Shown: positions 9,907 through 18,730 of the stretch, in pieces | Position numbering within the stretch: position 1 is the stretch's first letter | Layout: every line of letters begins with the position of its first letter | Source of the DNA: JAJQBJ01 sp964387095 | GTDB taxonomy: Bacteria; Bacillota; Clostridia; Oscillospirales; Oscillospiraceae | Direction of reading: 5' to 3' | Assembly: GCA_964387095.1 (NCBI GenBank) | Contig: CAYLVH010000002.1 | Span: 1 to 64,000 of the forward strand | Length of the DNA stretch: 64,000 nucleotides | Made by a program: the position numbers and the translations under genes | The notes under the pieces: generated by a model | Databases searched by the model: none | What the model was told of the DNA's origin: nothing | What the model saw: only the letters and a program-made list of their open reading frames with translations

Positions 9907-11301
9907 ATGCTGACTTATTCCTTCGAGGGCATTACGGAGAGCCTTTACATCCATCTGTACAAGTGCATTCGCCAGGATATCCTGTCCGGCATCCTCCCTC
10001 CCAACAGCAAGCTGCCCTCCAAGCGCAGCTTTGCCAAAAACCTGGGCATCAGCATCATCACCGTGGAAAACGCCTACGCGCAGCTGCAATCTGAGGGCTT
10101 CATCTACTCTCAGCCAAAACGGGGGTTCTTTGTCTCCCCCATTGCGGCAGGCTCTCTGCCCCTGCCCCCTTCGACGGAGGAGCCGCCTCCCCCGCCGGCT
10201 TCCCCGCCATACCTCGTCAACCTCGTCAGCAACCGCACGGCGGAGGAAAATTTCCCCTTCTTCCAGTGGGCCAAGCTCATGCGGGATACCCTGTCCCAGC
10301 ATCGGGATGCGCTGATGGACCCTTCTCCCGCCGGGGGCCTGCCCCAGCTGCGCAGGGCCATCGCCCAGCACCTGAAGCAGTTCCGAAATATGGTCGTTTA
10401 CCTGGATCAGATCATCGTGGGCGCGGGAACGGAATATCTGTACTCCCTCCTGATCCAGCTGCTGGGGTATGATAAGATTTACGCCGTAGAAAACCCCGGC
10501 TATCAGAAAATCGCCCGCATCTATCAGAGCCACCAGGTGACCTGCAAATACACCTCCATGGACCAGCAGGGCATTGAAATCAGCCAGCTGGAGGCGCAAA
10601 ATGCCCATGTGGCCCATATCTCTCCCTCGCATCACTATCCCACCGGCATGGTAACTCCCATCAGCCGCCGGTATGAGCTGCTGGCCTGGGCCGCCCGGTC
10701 CCCTTCCCGTTACATCATCGAGGACGACTATGACTCGGAGTTCCGCCTCTCCGGAAGGCCCATCCCCACCCTCCAAAGCATCGACGGCGGCGGCAAGGTG
10801 ATTTACATCAACACCTTTACCAAGACCCTGTCCTCCACCATCCGAATCAGCTATATGGTGCTCCCCCGGCCCCTGCTGGAGCAGTTTGACCGCAAGCTGG
10901 GCTTCTATGCCTGCACCGTCTCCAACTTTGAGCAGTTCACCCTGGCCCGGTTCATCGCCGACGGGCATTTCGAACGCCATATCAACCGGATGCGCAACCG
11001 CTATCGCGGCATCCGGGATCAGCTCCTGGAGGAGATCCATAAGGGCAAGTTGAAGGGACGGGTCCAGATTTCCGGCCAGGATTCCGGCCTGCATTTTCTC
11101 CTCAAGCCGGACACCTCCCTCTCCGACCAAATGCTGCTGAAAAAGGCAGAACAAGCACAGCTGCGCTTATCCTGCCTTTCACAATACTATTTGACCCGGG
11201 AGGAATCCCCTCCCCAGCACATTCTCATCATCAACTACTCCGGCCTGGTCCCGGAGAAGATCTCCCTGGCGGTGAGCCTTTTGGAGGCCTGCGCTGGGTA
11301 A
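9907..11301 (+). CDS. MocR-type transcriptional regulator with aminotransferase domain (PdxR-like)
   Basis: GntR-family DNA-binding domain fused to a PLP-binding fold-type-I aminotransferase domain. The winged helix is at residues 1-75 (SIITVENAYAQLQSEGF), a proline-rich linker follows, and the aminotransferase part carries the likely PLP lysine in TFTKTLSSTIRISY. Such proteins usually regulate pyridoxal phosphate, taurine, GABA or amino-acid genes rather than catalyse. I chose ATG 9907 (464 residues) because AGAGGTG lies five bases before it and the HTH domain begins there; the frame is open further upstream. Its stop codon abuts that of deoC, which is convergent. Target genes cannot be told. 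Confidence 0.88.
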   Translation: MLTYSFEGITESLYIHLYKCIRQDILSGILPPNSKLPSKRSFAKNLGISIITVENAYAQLQSEGFIYSQPKRGFFVSPIAAGSLPLPPSTEEPPPPPASPPYLVNLVSNRTAEENFPFFQWAKLMRDTLSQHRDALMDPSPAGGLPQLRRAIAQHLKQFRNMVVYLDQIIVGAGTEYLYSLLIQLLGYDKIYAVENPGYQKIARIYQSHQVTCKYTSMDQQGIEISQLEAQNAHVAHISPSHHYPTGMVTPISRRYELLAWAARSPSRYIIEDDYDSEFRLSGRPIPTLQSIDGGGKVIYINTFTKTLSSTIRISYMVLPRPLLEQFDRKLGFYACTVSNFEQFTLARFIADGHFERHINRMRNRYRGIRDQLLEEIHKGKLKGRVQISGQDSGLHFLLKPDTSLSDQMLLKKAEQAQLRLSCLSQYYLTREESPPQHILIINYSGLVPEKISLAVSLLEACAG

Positions 11302-11958
11302 TCAGCCCTCCATTGCCTGGATCAGCTTGACAATCTGGCTGGTCCCCAGCCGGTCCGCCCCCAGGCGAAGCAGCGCTTCCGCCTCCTCCAGGGTGGAGAT
11401 TCCCCCCGCCGCTTTCACCTTCACCCCCGGCGCCACATGGGCCGCCAGCAGAGCCACGTCCTCTGGCGTGGCTCCCCCAGAGGAGAAGCCTGTGGAGGTC
11501 TTGATGTAGTCTGCCCCGGAGCCGGAGACCAGCTCACAGAGCTTGATCTTCTCCTCCTGGGTCAGCAGGCAGGTCTCAATGATGACCTTCAGGATTTTAT
11601 CCCCGCAGACCTCCCGGACCGCCTGCATCTCAACCAGCAGGCCATCCCAGTTCTTCTCCTTCACCATGCCCAGGTTGATGACCATGTCAATCTCGTCCGC
11701 GCCATTTAGGACGGCGTCCTTCGTCTCGAAAAGCTTACCTTTCGTGGTGGAATAGCCGTTGGGGAAGCCGATCACCGTGCAGATGGGCAGCCTGCCCCTG
11801 AGATAGTCCCGGGCACAGCGGACAAAGCTGGCCGGAATGCACACCGAGGCGGTGTGATAGGTCAGGCCCTCGTCACAAAGGGCCTTGATTTCCTCCCAGG
11901 TGGCATCCTGCTTCAGCAGGGTGTGATCCACCTTGCTTAACATCTCCTGTAGATTCAT
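11302..11958 (-). CDS. deoC: Deoxyribose-phosphate aldolase
   Basis: Splits 2-deoxyribose 5-phosphate into glyceraldehyde 3-phosphate and acetaldehyde in deoxynucleoside salvage. At 218 residues it has the normal length. The Schiff-base lysine lies in VKVKAAGGI, the proton-relay lysine in KILKVIIETCLL, and GADYIKTSTGF is conserved. The start at ATG 11958 matches the conserved N-terminus (MNLQEMLSKVDHTLL). No other deo genes are adjacent; it is divergent from the HAD phosphatase with 63 bp between starts. Confidence 0.96.
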   Translation of the reverse strand: MNLQEMLSKVDHTLLKQDATWEEIKALCDEGLTYHTASVCIPASFVRCARDYLRGRLPICTVIGFPNGYSTTKGKLFETKDAVLNGADEIDMVINLGMVKEKNWDGLLVEMQAVREVCGDKILKVIIETCLLTQEEKIKLCELVSGSGADYIKTSTGFSSGGATPEDVALLAAHVAPGVKVKAAGGISTLEEAEALLRLGADRLGTSQIVKLIQAMEG

Positions 11959-12021
11959 CTTCCTGTTCCTTTCTCTCCAGCCTAGCCAGAGGTTCCCTGA
12001 TATAGAAATGAGGTCTTTTCC

Positions 12022-12816
12022 ATGATACGATTGATTGCCAGCGACATTGACGGCACTCTTCTCCACGGCGATGAAGCCGAGATCAACCCGGAACTTTTTT
12101 CCCTGATCGCGCAGCTGAAGGCGAAGGGCATCCTCTTTGCCCCGGCCAGTGGGCGGCAATATCACAGCCTGCGCAGGCTGTTTGCCCCGGTGGCGGACCA
12201 GCTGTGCTTCCTCTGCGAAAACGGGGCCGAGGTTTATGGTCCCTGCGCCCAGGAGGAGGAGGCAGTCCCCCTGGTTCACTCGGTGGTTCCCAGGGAGCTA
12301 TGTAAGGCTTTGACCGCAGAGATTCTCTCCCGGCCGGACTGCAGCGCCCTGATCTCCGGGCCCAACATGAGCTATCTCATCTCCCGGCACCCGGAATTCT
12401 CCCGCCGGATTATCAACTTCACCCGAAACCACTACCGGATGGTCTCCTCCCTGGAGGAGATTCCCGGGGATATCATCAAACTGGCCGCCTACTGCCAGGA
12501 GGGCTCCGACAAGGTGGACGCCGCCATGGGGCAGCGCTGGCGGGAGCAGGGCATGACCGTTTCCCAGGCCGGTTTCCTGTGGCTGGACTTCACCATTGCC
12601 AACAAGGGCACCGGCATAACCGGCCTCTGCAACGCCCTGGACATAGATCCCTCTCAGGTCATGGCCTTTGGCGACAACTACAACGACCAGGCCATGCTGG
12701 ATCTGGTGGGCTATCCGGTGATTATGGACAACGCCTTTCCCCAGCTCCGGGCCAGATATCCCCGCCACTGCCATCGGGTGGAAGAATCCCTCCGCAAGTT
12801 CCTTGCGGAAGGATAG
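12022..12816 (+). CDS. Cof-type HAD-superfamily phosphatase
   Basis: Cytosolic haloacid-dehalogenase phosphatase of the Cof/YbjI group, typically acting on sugar phosphates or nucleotides. The catalytic motif I is IASDIDGTLLHGDE at residues 5-18, a C2-type cap domain fills the middle, and motif IV is GDNYNDQAML near residue 214. Length 264 matches the family. Placed divergently to deoC, which would fit a sugar-phosphate substrate, but that is only an inference. Confidence 0.9.
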   Translation: MIRLIASDIDGTLLHGDEAEINPELFSLIAQLKAKGILFAPASGRQYHSLRRLFAPVADQLCFLCENGAEVYGPCAQEEEAVPLVHSVVPRELCKALTAEILSRPDCSALISGPNMSYLISRHPEFSRRIINFTRNHYRMVSSLEEIPGDIIKLAAYCQEGSDKVDAAMGQRWREQGMTVSQAGFLWLDFTIANKGTGITGLCNALDIDPSQVMAFGDNYNDQAMLDLVGYPVIMDNAFPQLRARYPRHCHRVEESLRKFLAEG

Positions 12817-12881
12817 GCGATATGCTCCCGCGCCGCACAGCGCGGCCAGGCGGAAGGATAGCGCTCCTCCCCAGAAAAGCG

Positions 12882-12916
12882 GAAAAATCCGCCCGGCTCT
12901 TGGGAGCCAAGCGGAT
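12882..12916 (-). terminator. Intrinsic terminator of rpsF-ssb-rpsR
   Basis: Read on the minus strand, ATCCGC-TT-GGCTC ... GAGCC-GG-GCGGAT forms a stem followed by TTTTT, 50 bp after the rpsR stop. Classical intrinsic terminator. Confidence 0.75.
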
Positions 12917-12965
12917 CTGGTTTGCTATTCCAGCTATGCTGTCCGGCTATGCCGTTCGACCGAGA

Positions 12966-13208
12966 TCAGTCGGTCACGAAAGGCAGCAGAGCGATCTGAC
13001 GTGCCCGCTTAATAGCGGCGGTCAGCTGGCGCTGATGAATTGCGCAAGTACCGGTGGTACGGCGGGGCAGGATCTTGGAACGCTCCGAAATATAGCGGCG
13101 CAGCTTCGCTGCATCCTTATAATCGATCTGCTCAACCTTATCAACACAGAATGCACAGACCTTTCTGCGCTTACGGCCGCGAGGGGCTCTTTCTCTGTCC
13201 ATTGCCAT
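12966..13208 (-). CDS. rpsR: 30S ribosomal protein bS18
   Basis: Small-subunit protein that pairs with bS6. The 80-residue product contains KVCAFCVDKVEQIDYKD (with a CxxC pair), the LRRYISERSKILPRR block and ARQIALLPF at the C-terminus, all typical of bS18. Third gene of the usual rpsF-ssb-rpsR operon, followed by a strong terminator. Confidence 0.98.
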   Translation of the reverse strand: MAMDRERAPRGRKRRKVCAFCVDKVEQIDYKDAAKLRRYISERSKILPRRTTGTCAIHQRQLTAAIKRARQIALLPFVTD

Positions 13209-13263
13209 GGTTAGTTACCTCCTATCATTGAGATTTAAAACGATCAGTTGTGATCTGTTTGGA

Positions 13264-13731
13264 TCAAAACGGCAGTTCGCCGTCATCATCAAGGTCCGCA
13301 AATCCGCCACTTGCCGGTGCGGGGGCACCGGGCGCAGACGCTGCGGGCGGGTTATAAGCGGACGCGCTGGGCGCATAGCCGCCGTAATTTCCGCCATTGT
13401 CGGAATCACGCTTGGAGTCACAGAAGTGGATGGAGTCTGCCACAACCTCAGTGGCGGAGCGGCGGTTGCCATCCCGGTCCGTGTAGTTGCGAATTTGCAG
13501 CCGGCCCTCCACCAGAGCCATGCGGCCCTTGGAGAAGTAGCGGGAGACAAACTCGGCAGAATTTCTCCATGCCACAATGTTGACAAAATCCGCAGTTTGC
13601 TCGTCCGGGTTTTTGCTCTTATAATCCCGGTCTACCGCCAGGCGGAAGGTTGCCACAGCCACACCGTTGGGGGTGTGCCGCAGTTCAGGATCGGCCACCA
13701 GCCGCCCCTGAAGAAACACTTTGTTCAGCAT
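13264..13731 (-). CDS. ssb: Single-stranded DNA-binding protein
   Basis: Binds and protects single-stranded DNA in replication, repair and competence. The OB fold occupies residues 1-110 (MLNKVFLQGRLVADPELRHT), followed by a Gly/Ala/Pro/Ser-rich linker and the acidic partner-binding tip DDDGELPF. Normal length at 155 residues. Located between rpsF and rpsR, so its expression is tied to ribosomal protein synthesis. Confidence 0.98.
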   Translation of the reverse strand: MLNKVFLQGRLVADPELRHTPNGVAVATFRLAVDRDYKSKNPDEQTADFVNIVAWRNSAEFVSRYFSKGRMALVEGRLQIRNYTDRDGNRRSATEVVADSIHFCDSKRDSDNGGNYGGYAPSASAYNPPAASAPGAPAPASGGFADLDDDGELPF

Positions 13732-13741
13732 TGTGTGCTCC

Positions 13742-14041
13742 TTACTTTGCGTCAGTGCAGACGATCATAGAACGCATGACGCCATCGGTGATCTTGAAGA
13801 TACGATCCATCTCAGCGGGGAAGCTGGGGACAGAGCTGAAGGTGATCAGCACATAGTAGCCCTCGGTATAGTCGTTGATGGGATAAGCCAGTCTGCGCTT
13901 GCCCCACTCGTCAACCTCAGTCAGCGTGCCGTGCGCCTCAACCAGTTCCTTGAACTTAGCCACCAGGTTTGCAGTCTCCTCCTCGCCCACGGTGGGGTTA
14001 ATGATGAAAACTGCCTCGTAATTGCCAGAAATTTTTGCCAT
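13742..14041 (-). CDS. rpsF: 30S ribosomal protein bS6
   Basis: Small-subunit protein, first in the rpsF-ssb-rpsR operon. The 99-residue product has the family features YEAVFIINPTVGEEE and WGKRRLAYPINDYTEGYY. A strong AAGGAGGTG ribosome binding site precedes it. The leader carries a small hairpin GTCTCC-CCAG-GGAGAC (around 14076-14091), possibly linked to autoregulation by bS6:bS18, though the known CCG-bulge motif was not confirmed. Confidence 0.98.
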   Translation of the reverse strand: MAKISGNYEAVFIINPTVGEEETANLVAKFKELVEAHGTLTEVDEWGKRRLAYPINDYTEGYYVLITFSSVPSFPAEMDRIFKITDGVMRSMIVCTDAK

Positions 14042-14121
14042 ATTAGTTGCACCTCCTTATGGACATATCACTATGGTCTCCCTGGGGAGACAAGGATTTG
14101 CCGTGTTTACACAGCATTTTT

Positions 14122-14149
14122 ATTATACTATATTTTTTGAAATTGTCAA
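14122..14149 (-). promoter_or_regulatory. Promoter of rpsF-ssb-rpsR
   Basis: Perfect TTGACA (14149-14144) and TATAAT (14127-14122) on the minus strand with a 16-bp AT-rich spacer. The transcript leader is about 75 nt. Confidence 0.85.
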
Positions 14150-14263
14150 CCTATTTTTGTTTCCCCATAATTGCATTATAATTCCAATGCTTTTTGTGTT
14201 ATAGACTTAAACCATTGTTCAAACTAAAATGTAAATTAGTATGATTAGAGGAAGTAGGGCATT

Positions 14264-14446
14264 ATGGAAAAACTAATTATAACGCCAAAAGAGGACAGGG
14301 CTGTCACCATGACGATCCGGATAGACCGTTCCCTGCAAGAAAAATATAACGAACTTTCCGCCAAAACAAACCGTTCCAGAAACGAACTGATCAGCATGGC
14401 TTTACAGTTTGCATTGGATCATATGGAAATTAAGGACAAAGCTTGA
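14264..14446 (+). CDS. Small ribbon-helix-helix (CopG/MetJ/Arc-type) DNA-binding protein
   Basis: A 60-residue protein with an N-terminal beta-strand (VTMTIRIDRSLQEKYNEL) and two helices (SAKTNRSRNELISMALQFAL), the pattern of ribbon-helix-helix repressors. RBS GAGGAAG. It has no toxin-like partner: the next gene on the strand is comEC, whose start is 94 bp after the stop, so it could be a comEC regulator or a stand-alone regulator. The fold is likely; the target is unknown. Confidence 0.78.
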   Translation: MEKLIITPKEDRAVTMTIRIDRSLQEKYNELSAKTNRSRNELISMALQFALDHMEIKDKA

Positions 14447-14540
14447 ATCGGAAAAGCGCGAAAGGAGAGCCTTGGGATTCTATCCGCTGGCTCTCAATTT
14501 GTTTTATGACCTTTTAATAATTTTTTCAGAGGTGTTTTCC

Positions 14541-16802
14541 ATGCCTCATACCCATCCAAAACCAATGAACACCACCATTCGGAAGCTGGCCTGGTTCTCC
14601 TTTGCCTTCGGCGGAGCCGCTCTGCTCAGCAGCCTCCTGCCCGGATTCCGGATGAACTTTCTTCCGGGCGGCGCCTGCGGCCTTTTGGCGGCCTCCTTCT
14701 ACTTTCTGCCAACCAGCTCCCGCCTGCGGCTCATCTTATTGGGCGCCGGCGGGGCAGCTGGGTTCCTCTGGTGCGGGCTGTATGCGGCGCTCTTTGTCCA
14801 GCCGCTCACCGCCCTGGATGGACAAACCCAGTCTTTTACCGCCATTGTCCTGGAAAATCCCACCGCCATCTCCTATTCCAACCGGGTTCCCATAAAAGTG
14901 GAAGGGGTCGGGACGGTTTACCTATATCTGACCGATGCGAAGGGCCTGGAGCCGGGCAGCATCCTCTCCGGCACCGCCACCTATGGAACCTCCTCCACGT
15001 CCGGCCAGTCCTCAGGGGTGTTTCTATACGCTTCCAGCAAGGACGCCGTCATAACCGGCCAGGCCTATGGGCCGTGTACCTGGCCCGGTCGGGTCTCCAC
15101 TCTGCTGCAAAAGGGCATCGCCACTCTCTACTCCGGGGAGACCGCAGGTCTGTTTCAGACCCTTCTCACCGGCGACAGGTCTGGTCTGACCACGGCCCTC
15201 TCCACCGCCCTGTCCCGCTGCGGGCTGAGCCATATGGTGGCCATCAGCGGCATGCACATGGGCATTCTGGCCAGCGTTCTGCTCCTCTTTCTCCGCAAGC
15301 GGAAGCTGAAGCTGCTCTGCCTGCCCGTACTGCTCTTTTTCACCATAATGGTTGGCTCCGTCTCCGCCTGGAGGGCACTGTTGATGGAGGCATTGCTCCT
15401 GCTGGCGCCCCTGGTCCGCCGGGAGACAGATAGCATTACCTCCCTGGCCTTGGCGCTGCTGGTAATTCTGTTGGGCAATCCATATGCGGTGCGCTCTGTC
15501 AGCCTGCAGCTGTCCTTTACCGCTGTGCTGGGCATCTTCCTGCTCGCATCGCCGCTATACGCGGCCATAAACCGGCGTATCTCCCGGTTCCAGTCCCTGC
15601 CTGCTCCGGCCGCCTGGCTGTGCCGGTGGTTCTCCAGGGTGCTCTGCACCTCCTTGGGCGCCTCCCTTTTGACCATTCCCCTGGTGGCCTGGTACTTCCA
15701 GCAGATTTCCCTGATTTCCATTCTCTCCAACCTGCTGGTGCTTTGGATGCTTTCCGCCACGCTGGTATTCGGGCTGATTTCTGTGATTTTGGTGCTGTTG
15801 ATCCCCGGGGCCGCTCCGGTGCTCTCCCTGCTTCCCGGGCTGCTGGCACGCCTGATTCTGGCCCTGGTACATTGGCTGGGAGGGATGACCTTTGCCTCCC
15901 TGCCCCTGAGCAGCGGTTACTTGATTCTGTGGTTTTTCTTCCTCCTGGCTGCCATTCTGTTGACTGTTGTCACGCCCAGGCTGCGCCACAGGCCACTGTT
16001 TCCCATCTGCGCCGTTGTCCTGACGTTATGCACCGCGCTGCTTCTCAACCGTCTGACAGTGGACGAAACAGCCGCCACTATTAAGGTGCTGGACGTGGGG
16101 GAAGGCCAGTGCCTTCTGCTGATCTCCGACGGCTGCACAGCGGCCATTGACTGCGGCGGCAGCAGCTATGACTCCCCCGGGGACCTGCTGGCGGATGAGC
16201 TGCAGAGCCTGGGCATTGACCGCCTGGACCTCCTCCTGTTCACCCATTTTGACAGCGACCATATCAACGGAATTCAGGAGCTATTTGCCCGAATTTCCGT
16301 GGAGACCGCTGTGATTCCCCCCTCCCGGACCCAGGAAGAGGTATGGCGCAGCACACTTCTAACCCTGGCCGATGCTCAGGGCACCTCTGTTATCTCCATC
16401 TCCGATCTGACGGAGTACGCCTTCGGCAACGGCTCCCTGACCGTCTATCCGCCCAGCACCCGGGAGGGCGGCAACAACGGCGGCCTGGCGATTTTGGGGC
16501 AGTTTGAGGATTTCCACCTTCTGGTCACAGGTGACATGGATTCCATCGGGGAACGGATTTTGCAGTCCCGGTATGACCTGCCGGACATTGATCTGCTCAT
16601 TGCCGGGCATCACGGGAGCAAATACTCCACCTCAGAGGCTCTTTTGGAGGCAGTCACGCCGGAAACCGCCATCATCTCAGTGGGGAATAACTTCTACGGC
16701 CACCCCACACAGGAGGCTTTACAGCGGCTTTCCCAGGCCGGCGCGGACATTTACCGCACCGACCTGAACGGCACCATCACCCTTCGGATTTCCAAGGGAT
16801 AG
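14541..16802 (+). CDS. comEC: ComEC/Rec2-family DNA internalisation channel
   Basis: Polytopic membrane protein that transports single-stranded DNA in transformation. Order: N-terminal membrane helices and a DUF4131-like segment (residues 1-170), the Competence domain with many helices (about 200-500; LSHMVAISGMHMGILASVLL), and a C-terminal metallo-beta-lactamase-like domain with the metal motif THFDSDH and GHHGSKYST. All three parts are intact, so the protein is likely functional. The start at ATG 14541 (753 residues) has AGAGGTG upstream. No comEA or comF is adjacent. A stem-loop follows the stop. Confidence 0.92.
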   Translation: MPHTHPKPMNTTIRKLAWFSFAFGGAALLSSLLPGFRMNFLPGGACGLLAASFYFLPTSSRLRLILLGAGGAAGFLWCGLYAALFVQPLTALDGQTQSFTAIVLENPTAISYSNRVPIKVEGVGTVYLYLTDAKGLEPGSILSGTATYGTSSTSGQSSGVFLYASSKDAVITGQAYGPCTWPGRVSTLLQKGIATLYSGETAGLFQTLLTGDRSGLTTALSTALSRCGLSHMVAISGMHMGILASVLLLFLRKRKLKLLCLPVLLFFTIMVGSVSAWRALLMEALLLLAPLVRRETDSITSLALALLVILLGNPYAVRSVSLQLSFTAVLGIFLLASPLYAAINRRISRFQSLPAPAAWLCRWFSRVLCTSLGASLLTIPLVAWYFQQISLISILSNLLVLWMLSATLVFGLISVILVLLIPGAAPVLSLLPGLLARLILALVHWLGGMTFASLPLSSGYLILWFFFLLAAILLTVVTPRLRHRPLFPICAVVLTLCTALLLNRLTVDETAATIKVLDVGEGQCLLLISDGCTAAIDCGGSSYDSPGDLLADELQSLGIDRLDLLLFTHFDSDHINGIQELFARISVETAVIPPSRTQEEVWRSTLLTLADAQGTSVISISDLTEYAFGNGSLTVYPPSTREGGNNGGLAILGQFEDFHLLVTGDMDSIGERILQSRYDLPDIDLLIAGHHGSKYSTSEALLEAVTPETAIISVGNNFYGHPTQEALQRLSQAGADIYRTDLNGTITLRISKG

Positions 16803-16834
16803 CAAGGAGCGCCGGGAAACCGGCGCTTCTGCTT
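16801..16834 (+). terminator. Stem-loop after comEC
   Basis: AGCAAGGAGCGCCGG pairs with CCGGCGCTTCTGCT across a GAAA loop, directly at the comEC stop. The T-run downstream is poor, so termination strength is uncertain. Confidence 0.5.
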
Positions 16835-16946
16835 GACCCTTTGCCTCTGTTACCTCTTATTTACAAATATTTTGCGAAAACAGGGTGGAATTTTTGGATT
16901 TTCCGGGATATATTGAATATAGAACGATGAGAAAGGAGGGATGTGT

Positions 16947-17024
16947 ATGGGAAATAAGACGCAGAAGGGCGACGTGGACGATCTGATCTACGAGTTCTCC
17001 GAGTACGCCGTCAGCGAACGGTAA
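16947..17024 (+). CDS. Small acidic peptide, 25 residues, unrecognised
   Basis: The reading frame MGNKTQKGDVDDLIYEFSEY... (25 residues) begins at the second of two in-frame ATGs; the AGGAGG at 16934-16939 is seven bases from it, a strong ribosome binding site. The stop codon runs directly into a long terminator hairpin. A strong RBS, a short frame and an immediate terminator together argue for a real mini-gene between comEC and phoR. The product is soluble and acidic in its second half with no membrane segment. I do not recognise it; it could be a signalling or regulatory peptide. Confidence 0.55.
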   Translation: MGNKTQKGDVDDLIYEFSEYAVSER

Positions 17025-17055
17025 AAAACGCACTGCAAGCTTGCAGTGCGTTTTT
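17024..17055. terminator. Bidirectional intrinsic terminator
   Basis: A perfect palindrome AAAAACGCACTGCAAG / CTTGCAGTGCGTTTTT has T-runs on both strands. It would end the small peptide transcript on the plus strand and phoB-phoR on the minus strand (11 bp after the phoR stop). Confidence 0.9.
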
Positions 17056-17065
17056 CTTGCTTGTC

Positions 17066-18730
17066 TTATGCTAACGGGAAGCGCAGTGTGATGGTGGTAC
17101 CCTCTCCCACCTTGCTTTCCAGGTTGATCTCAGCCCCATGTAGCTGCGCGCCGTGCTTCACAATGGACAGGCCTAAGCCAGTGCCCCCGGTGGCCCTAGA
17201 GTGGCTCTTATCCACCCGATAAAACCGCTCAAAGACCCGGCTCTGATGCTCCATGGGAATGCCGACCCCCGTATCAGCCACCGTCAGCAGCGCCTGGTTT
17301 TCCTCCTTTTGGACGCTCACCGTCACGCTTCCCCCGTCCTTGTTATATTTGATGGCATTGTCCACCAGGTTATAGATCATCTCTTCCAGCACCCGGGAGA
17401 CTCCCTCCAGCACGCAGGGGGTTCCAGACACCTCCAGGGAGACACTCCGTTTTGCCGCAGCCTCGGTCAGCTCGCTGCACACCTGTTGGGACAGGCCAAG
17501 CAGCTCCACCGGCTCCCGCCAGAAAGCCAAATCCCCCTCGTCCAGCTGGGAAATCCGGATGATATCCTCCACCAGATGAATCAGCCGATTGGCCTCCTGG
17601 TAGATCCGCCCCGCGAAGGGAATCATGTCCTCCTGCTTCACCATGCCGCTCTGCATCAGCTCCGCATAGCCGGAGATAGATGTCAGCGGCGTTTTCAGTT
17701 CATGGGACACATTGGCTGAGAATTCCCGGCGCAGCTGTTCCGCCTGCCGGCTTTCCGTCACGTCCAGGATCAGCACCACTGCCCCGCCCCGCTGGCTATC
17801 CGTCTCCACCGGAGAGGCAAGGATTTGATAATCCCGTTGATTTAAGGAAAAGTCCGTCTGGGCCGCTTCCCCGTTCAGGCTCTTTTCCAGCACCGGCATC
17901 AGCCTTGTGCTGCGGCTCAGGGAAAAGATATGCCGGCCCAGGCAATCCCCTTCCACCCCAAAGATCTCCGCCCCCCGGCGGTTGATGGAGAGGATCTCCC
18001 CCTTATGGTTGAGGATCAGCAGGCCCTCGTCCATCCGATCGGTGATGGTGTCAAACTCTTCCTTCTGCTCCTTCAGGGCCCGGATTTGCCGGTTGATCTG
18101 GTGGTTCTGCTGCTCGATCCGGGTCAGGAAGGGGGCCAGCTCATCATAGATATCCTCGCTGCTGTCCAGTGGGTGCTCCAGGTCCACCTTGTTCAGCGGC
18201 TCCACCACCCGCTTGGAGGTCGTGTAGGCCAGCACGCCGGACAGGGCCACAGCCACAGCTAACACTATTAAAATTTGCTGCAACATCCCCCAAACCAAGG
18301 CCCAGACGGGCAGCTGGTTGGCGGAAATGCGCAGCACCGTGCCGTCGTCCATCAAGAGGGCATAGTTCAGGGTCCGCTCAGACAGGGTATTGGAATACCG
18401 GATGCTCTCTCCGACTCCAGAGGCTTTGGCCTCGATAAATTCCTCCCGGTCACTGTGGTTCTCCATGGAGCCGGACTCTGCATCACTGTCATAGAGCACG
18501 GTGCCGTCCCCGTCAATCCAGGTGATACGGTTATCCCCCGCCACAAGGCCCTCCAGATAATCCTCGCCCCCCAGTCTCAATCCCCGGGCCACATAGGCGG
18601 ACTCATTTTTTAGTTCCTGAAAGTATTCATTGCTGAAGTAGGAGTAGAGCGCCCCCATAATCAGGGCCAGGCTGGCCACCAGCACGACCAGCGCCACCAG
18701 GAAGGTGGAGCGAAAAACCCGCTTTGTCAT
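17066..18730 (-). CDS. phoR: Phosphate-regulon sensor histidine kinase PhoR-type
   Basis: Membrane kinase that phosphorylates PhoB when phosphate is short. The 554-residue protein has a first membrane helix (about 8-30), an extracytoplasmic sensor domain, a second helix (about 147-168), a linker, a PAS domain (ILNHKGEILSINRRG), HisKA with EFSANVSHELKTPLTSISGY (phospho-histidine in SHELKTP), and an ATPase domain with GGTGLGLSIV. Its ATG overlaps the phoB stop by four bases. The pst genes next door support the PhoR identity; without them, other PAS-type kinases such as WalK-like ones would be alternatives. Confidence 0.92.
   Translation of the reverse strand: MTKRVFRSTFLVALVVLVASLALIMGALYSYFSNEYFQELKNESAYVARGLRLGGEDYLEGLVAGDNRITWIDGDGTVLYDSDAESGSMENHSDREEFIEAKASGVGESIRYSNTLSERTLNYALLMDDGTVLRISANQLPVWALVWGMLQQILIVLAVAVALSGVLAYTTSKRVVEPLNKVDLEHPLDSSEDIYDELAPFLTRIEQQNHQINRQIRALKEQKEEFDTITDRMDEGLLILNHKGEILSINRRGAEIFGVEGDCLGRHIFSLSRSTRLMPVLEKSLNGEAAQTDFSLNQRDYQILASPVETDSQRGGAVVLILDVTESRQAEQLRREFSANVSHELKTPLTSISGYAELMQSGMVKQEDMIPFAGRIYQEANRLIHLVEDIIRISQLDEGDLAFWREPVELLGLSQQVCSELTEAAAKRSVSLEVSGTPCVLEGVSRVLEEMIYNLVDNAIKYNKDGGSVTVSVQKEENQALLTVADTGVGIPMEHQSRVFERFYRVDKSHSRATGGTGLGLSIVKHGAQLHGAEINLESKVGEGTTITLRFPLA

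Noticed and set aside
13742..14041. S6:S18 autoregulatory leader motif
   Set aside because: A hairpin is present before rpsF, but the diagnostic CCG-containing bulge could not be placed by eye, so it is noted only in the gene entry.
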